A stretch of 6,320 nt of DNA from Actinomycetota bacterium. GTDB lineage: Bacteria; Actinomycetota; Actinomycetes; Nanopelagicales; Nanopelagicaceae. Below the pieces are notes generated by a model, which was not told the origin of the DNA, searched no databases, and worked only from the letters and a program-made list of their open reading frames with translations. Positions within the stretch are counted from its first letter, which is position 1. Each line of letters begins with the position of its first letter. The DNA is taken from the NCBI GenBank assembly GCA_009705185.1, contig WLCS01000063.1, positions 1 through 6,320 of the forward strand, read 5' to 3'. Both the position numbers and the translations under genes were made by a program. Positions 5,715-6,320 of the stretch are shown here, piece by piece.

Positions 5715-6320
5715 GAAGAACTAAGGCAACGCCCAACGCCGTCATCACAATTCCGATGATTGCTTGGGCGTTTACCTTTTCCCCAAAAAGTACTAGTGCT
5801 TGGACTACCGCCATGGGTGGGACTAGATAGAGAAGGCTCGATACCTTTGCCGCGGATCCACGGTTAAGAAGCCACAGCAATAGCAGTACTGCTGCAATTG
5901 AAGTGACGAGTACCGCCCACAGCATTGCCCATACAGCAGTATGTGTTAATTCAAAACGCGTTCTCCCGGTAGCGATGGAAAACATAAGTAGCAGCACACC
6001 TGCAATGCCGAATTGATAGGTGGTTCCAATCATCAAGGGAATTGAATGACCAATTTTCTTTTGCAGTAACGTCGCTGCAGTGCTACCGAGTAAACCCATC
6101 ACAAGAAAACCCACGGACTCTGCAGTAAACCCACCAGCTTGAGATAGCTTAGGCAGGACAACTAAGAAGACGCCCGCTAATCCAAGAACAAGACCTGCAA
6201 TCTGCCTCATGGTTAACGGCTCTTTCAATATACGAACCGCAAGCAATGAAACGAGAACCGGTTGAATACTCGTGATCACTGACGAGAGTCCCGCGGGGGC
6301 GCCTAATTCAATGGCATACC
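5707..6320 (-). CDS. EamA/DMT-family transporter, 5' end outside the window
   Basis: C-terminal 204 residues or so of a drug/metabolite transporter superfamily permease, an inner-membrane exporter or uptake carrier whose substrate cannot be told from sequence. The frame remains open to the window edge: upstream of the GTG at 6279 it reads YAIELGAPAGLSSV, a typical end-of-first-EamA-repeat sequence, so that GTG is internal, not the true start. Next come SIQPVLVSLLAVRILKEPLT, with the conserved Pro and Glu-Pro of the family, and GLVLGLAGVFLVVL, completing the first repeat. The second repeat covers the rest, with about five hydrophobic segments and the matching end LFGEKVNAQAIIGIVMTALG. Family members normally have ten helices and about 280-310 residues, so roughly a third of the gene is missing at the edge. 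It converges on qcrB with a 7-bp gap and is probably functionally unrelated to respiration. Confidence 0.88.
   Translation of the reverse strand, partial: YAIELGAPAGLSSVITSIQPVLVSLLAVRILKEPLTMRQIAGLVLGLAGVFLVVLPKLSQAGGFTAESVGFLVMGLLGSTAATLLQKKIGHSIPLMIGTTYQFGIAGVLLLMFSIATGRTRFELTHTAVWAMLWAVLVTSIAAVLLLLWLLNRGSAAKVSSLLYLVPPMAVVQALVLFGEKVNAQAIIGIVMTALGVALVLRS

Noticed and set aside
6277..6279. GTG at 6279 as start of the transporter gene
   Set aside because: The frame stays open upstream to the window edge and encodes typical EamA sequence, so the real start lies outside the window.
1..6320. A novel defence, mobile or CRISPR-like system
   Set aside because: Every gene but the small receiver belongs to a well-known core family; there are no repeat arrays, transposases, integrases, tRNA genes or unexplained gene-sized gaps.

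Overview
This window looks like core chromosome from an actinobacterium of only moderate GC content. The evidence is the actinobacterial form of the cytochrome bcc operon: ctaE-qcrC-qcrA-qcrB, with a diheme QcrC, a three-helix QcrA and a Qo motif PDWY. A trpD gene lies divergently next to it, an arrangement I recall from Mycobacterium. The roughly balanced base composition, very short intergenic gaps and apparent leaderless starts suggest a streamlined lineage such as freshwater Nanopelagicales (acI), but that placement is inference.

Layout. Positions 11-1528 on the minus strand hold trpD (tryptophan biosynthesis) and, upstream of it by 18 bp, a stand-alone response-regulator receiver protein; they are probably co-transcribed. 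A 140-bp divergent intergenic region (1529-1668) carries likely promoters in both directions and a 16-bp CRP/FNR-type palindrome. From 1669 to 5699 on the plus strand runs a tight operon: ctaE (cytochrome c oxidase subunit III), qcrC (diheme cytochrome c), qcrA (Rieske protein) and qcrB (cytochrome b). Gaps are 26 bp and 4 bp, then a 4-base ATGA overlap. A 7-bp gap separates qcrB from a convergent, 5'-truncated EamA-family transporter gene (5707 to the window edge); a small perfect hairpin spans that junction.

Function. The four plus-strand products belong to the bcc-aa3 supercomplex. QcrB oxidises menaquinol, QcrA and QcrC pass electrons on without a soluble cytochrome c, and CtaE is part of the terminal oxidase; the catalytic oxidase subunits are not encoded here. 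I see no mobile element, CRISPR array, RNA gene or unfamiliar multi-gene system. The most interesting points are regulatory: the CRP-type dyad between the divergent units, and the receiver protein whose conserved lysine is replaced by histidine.
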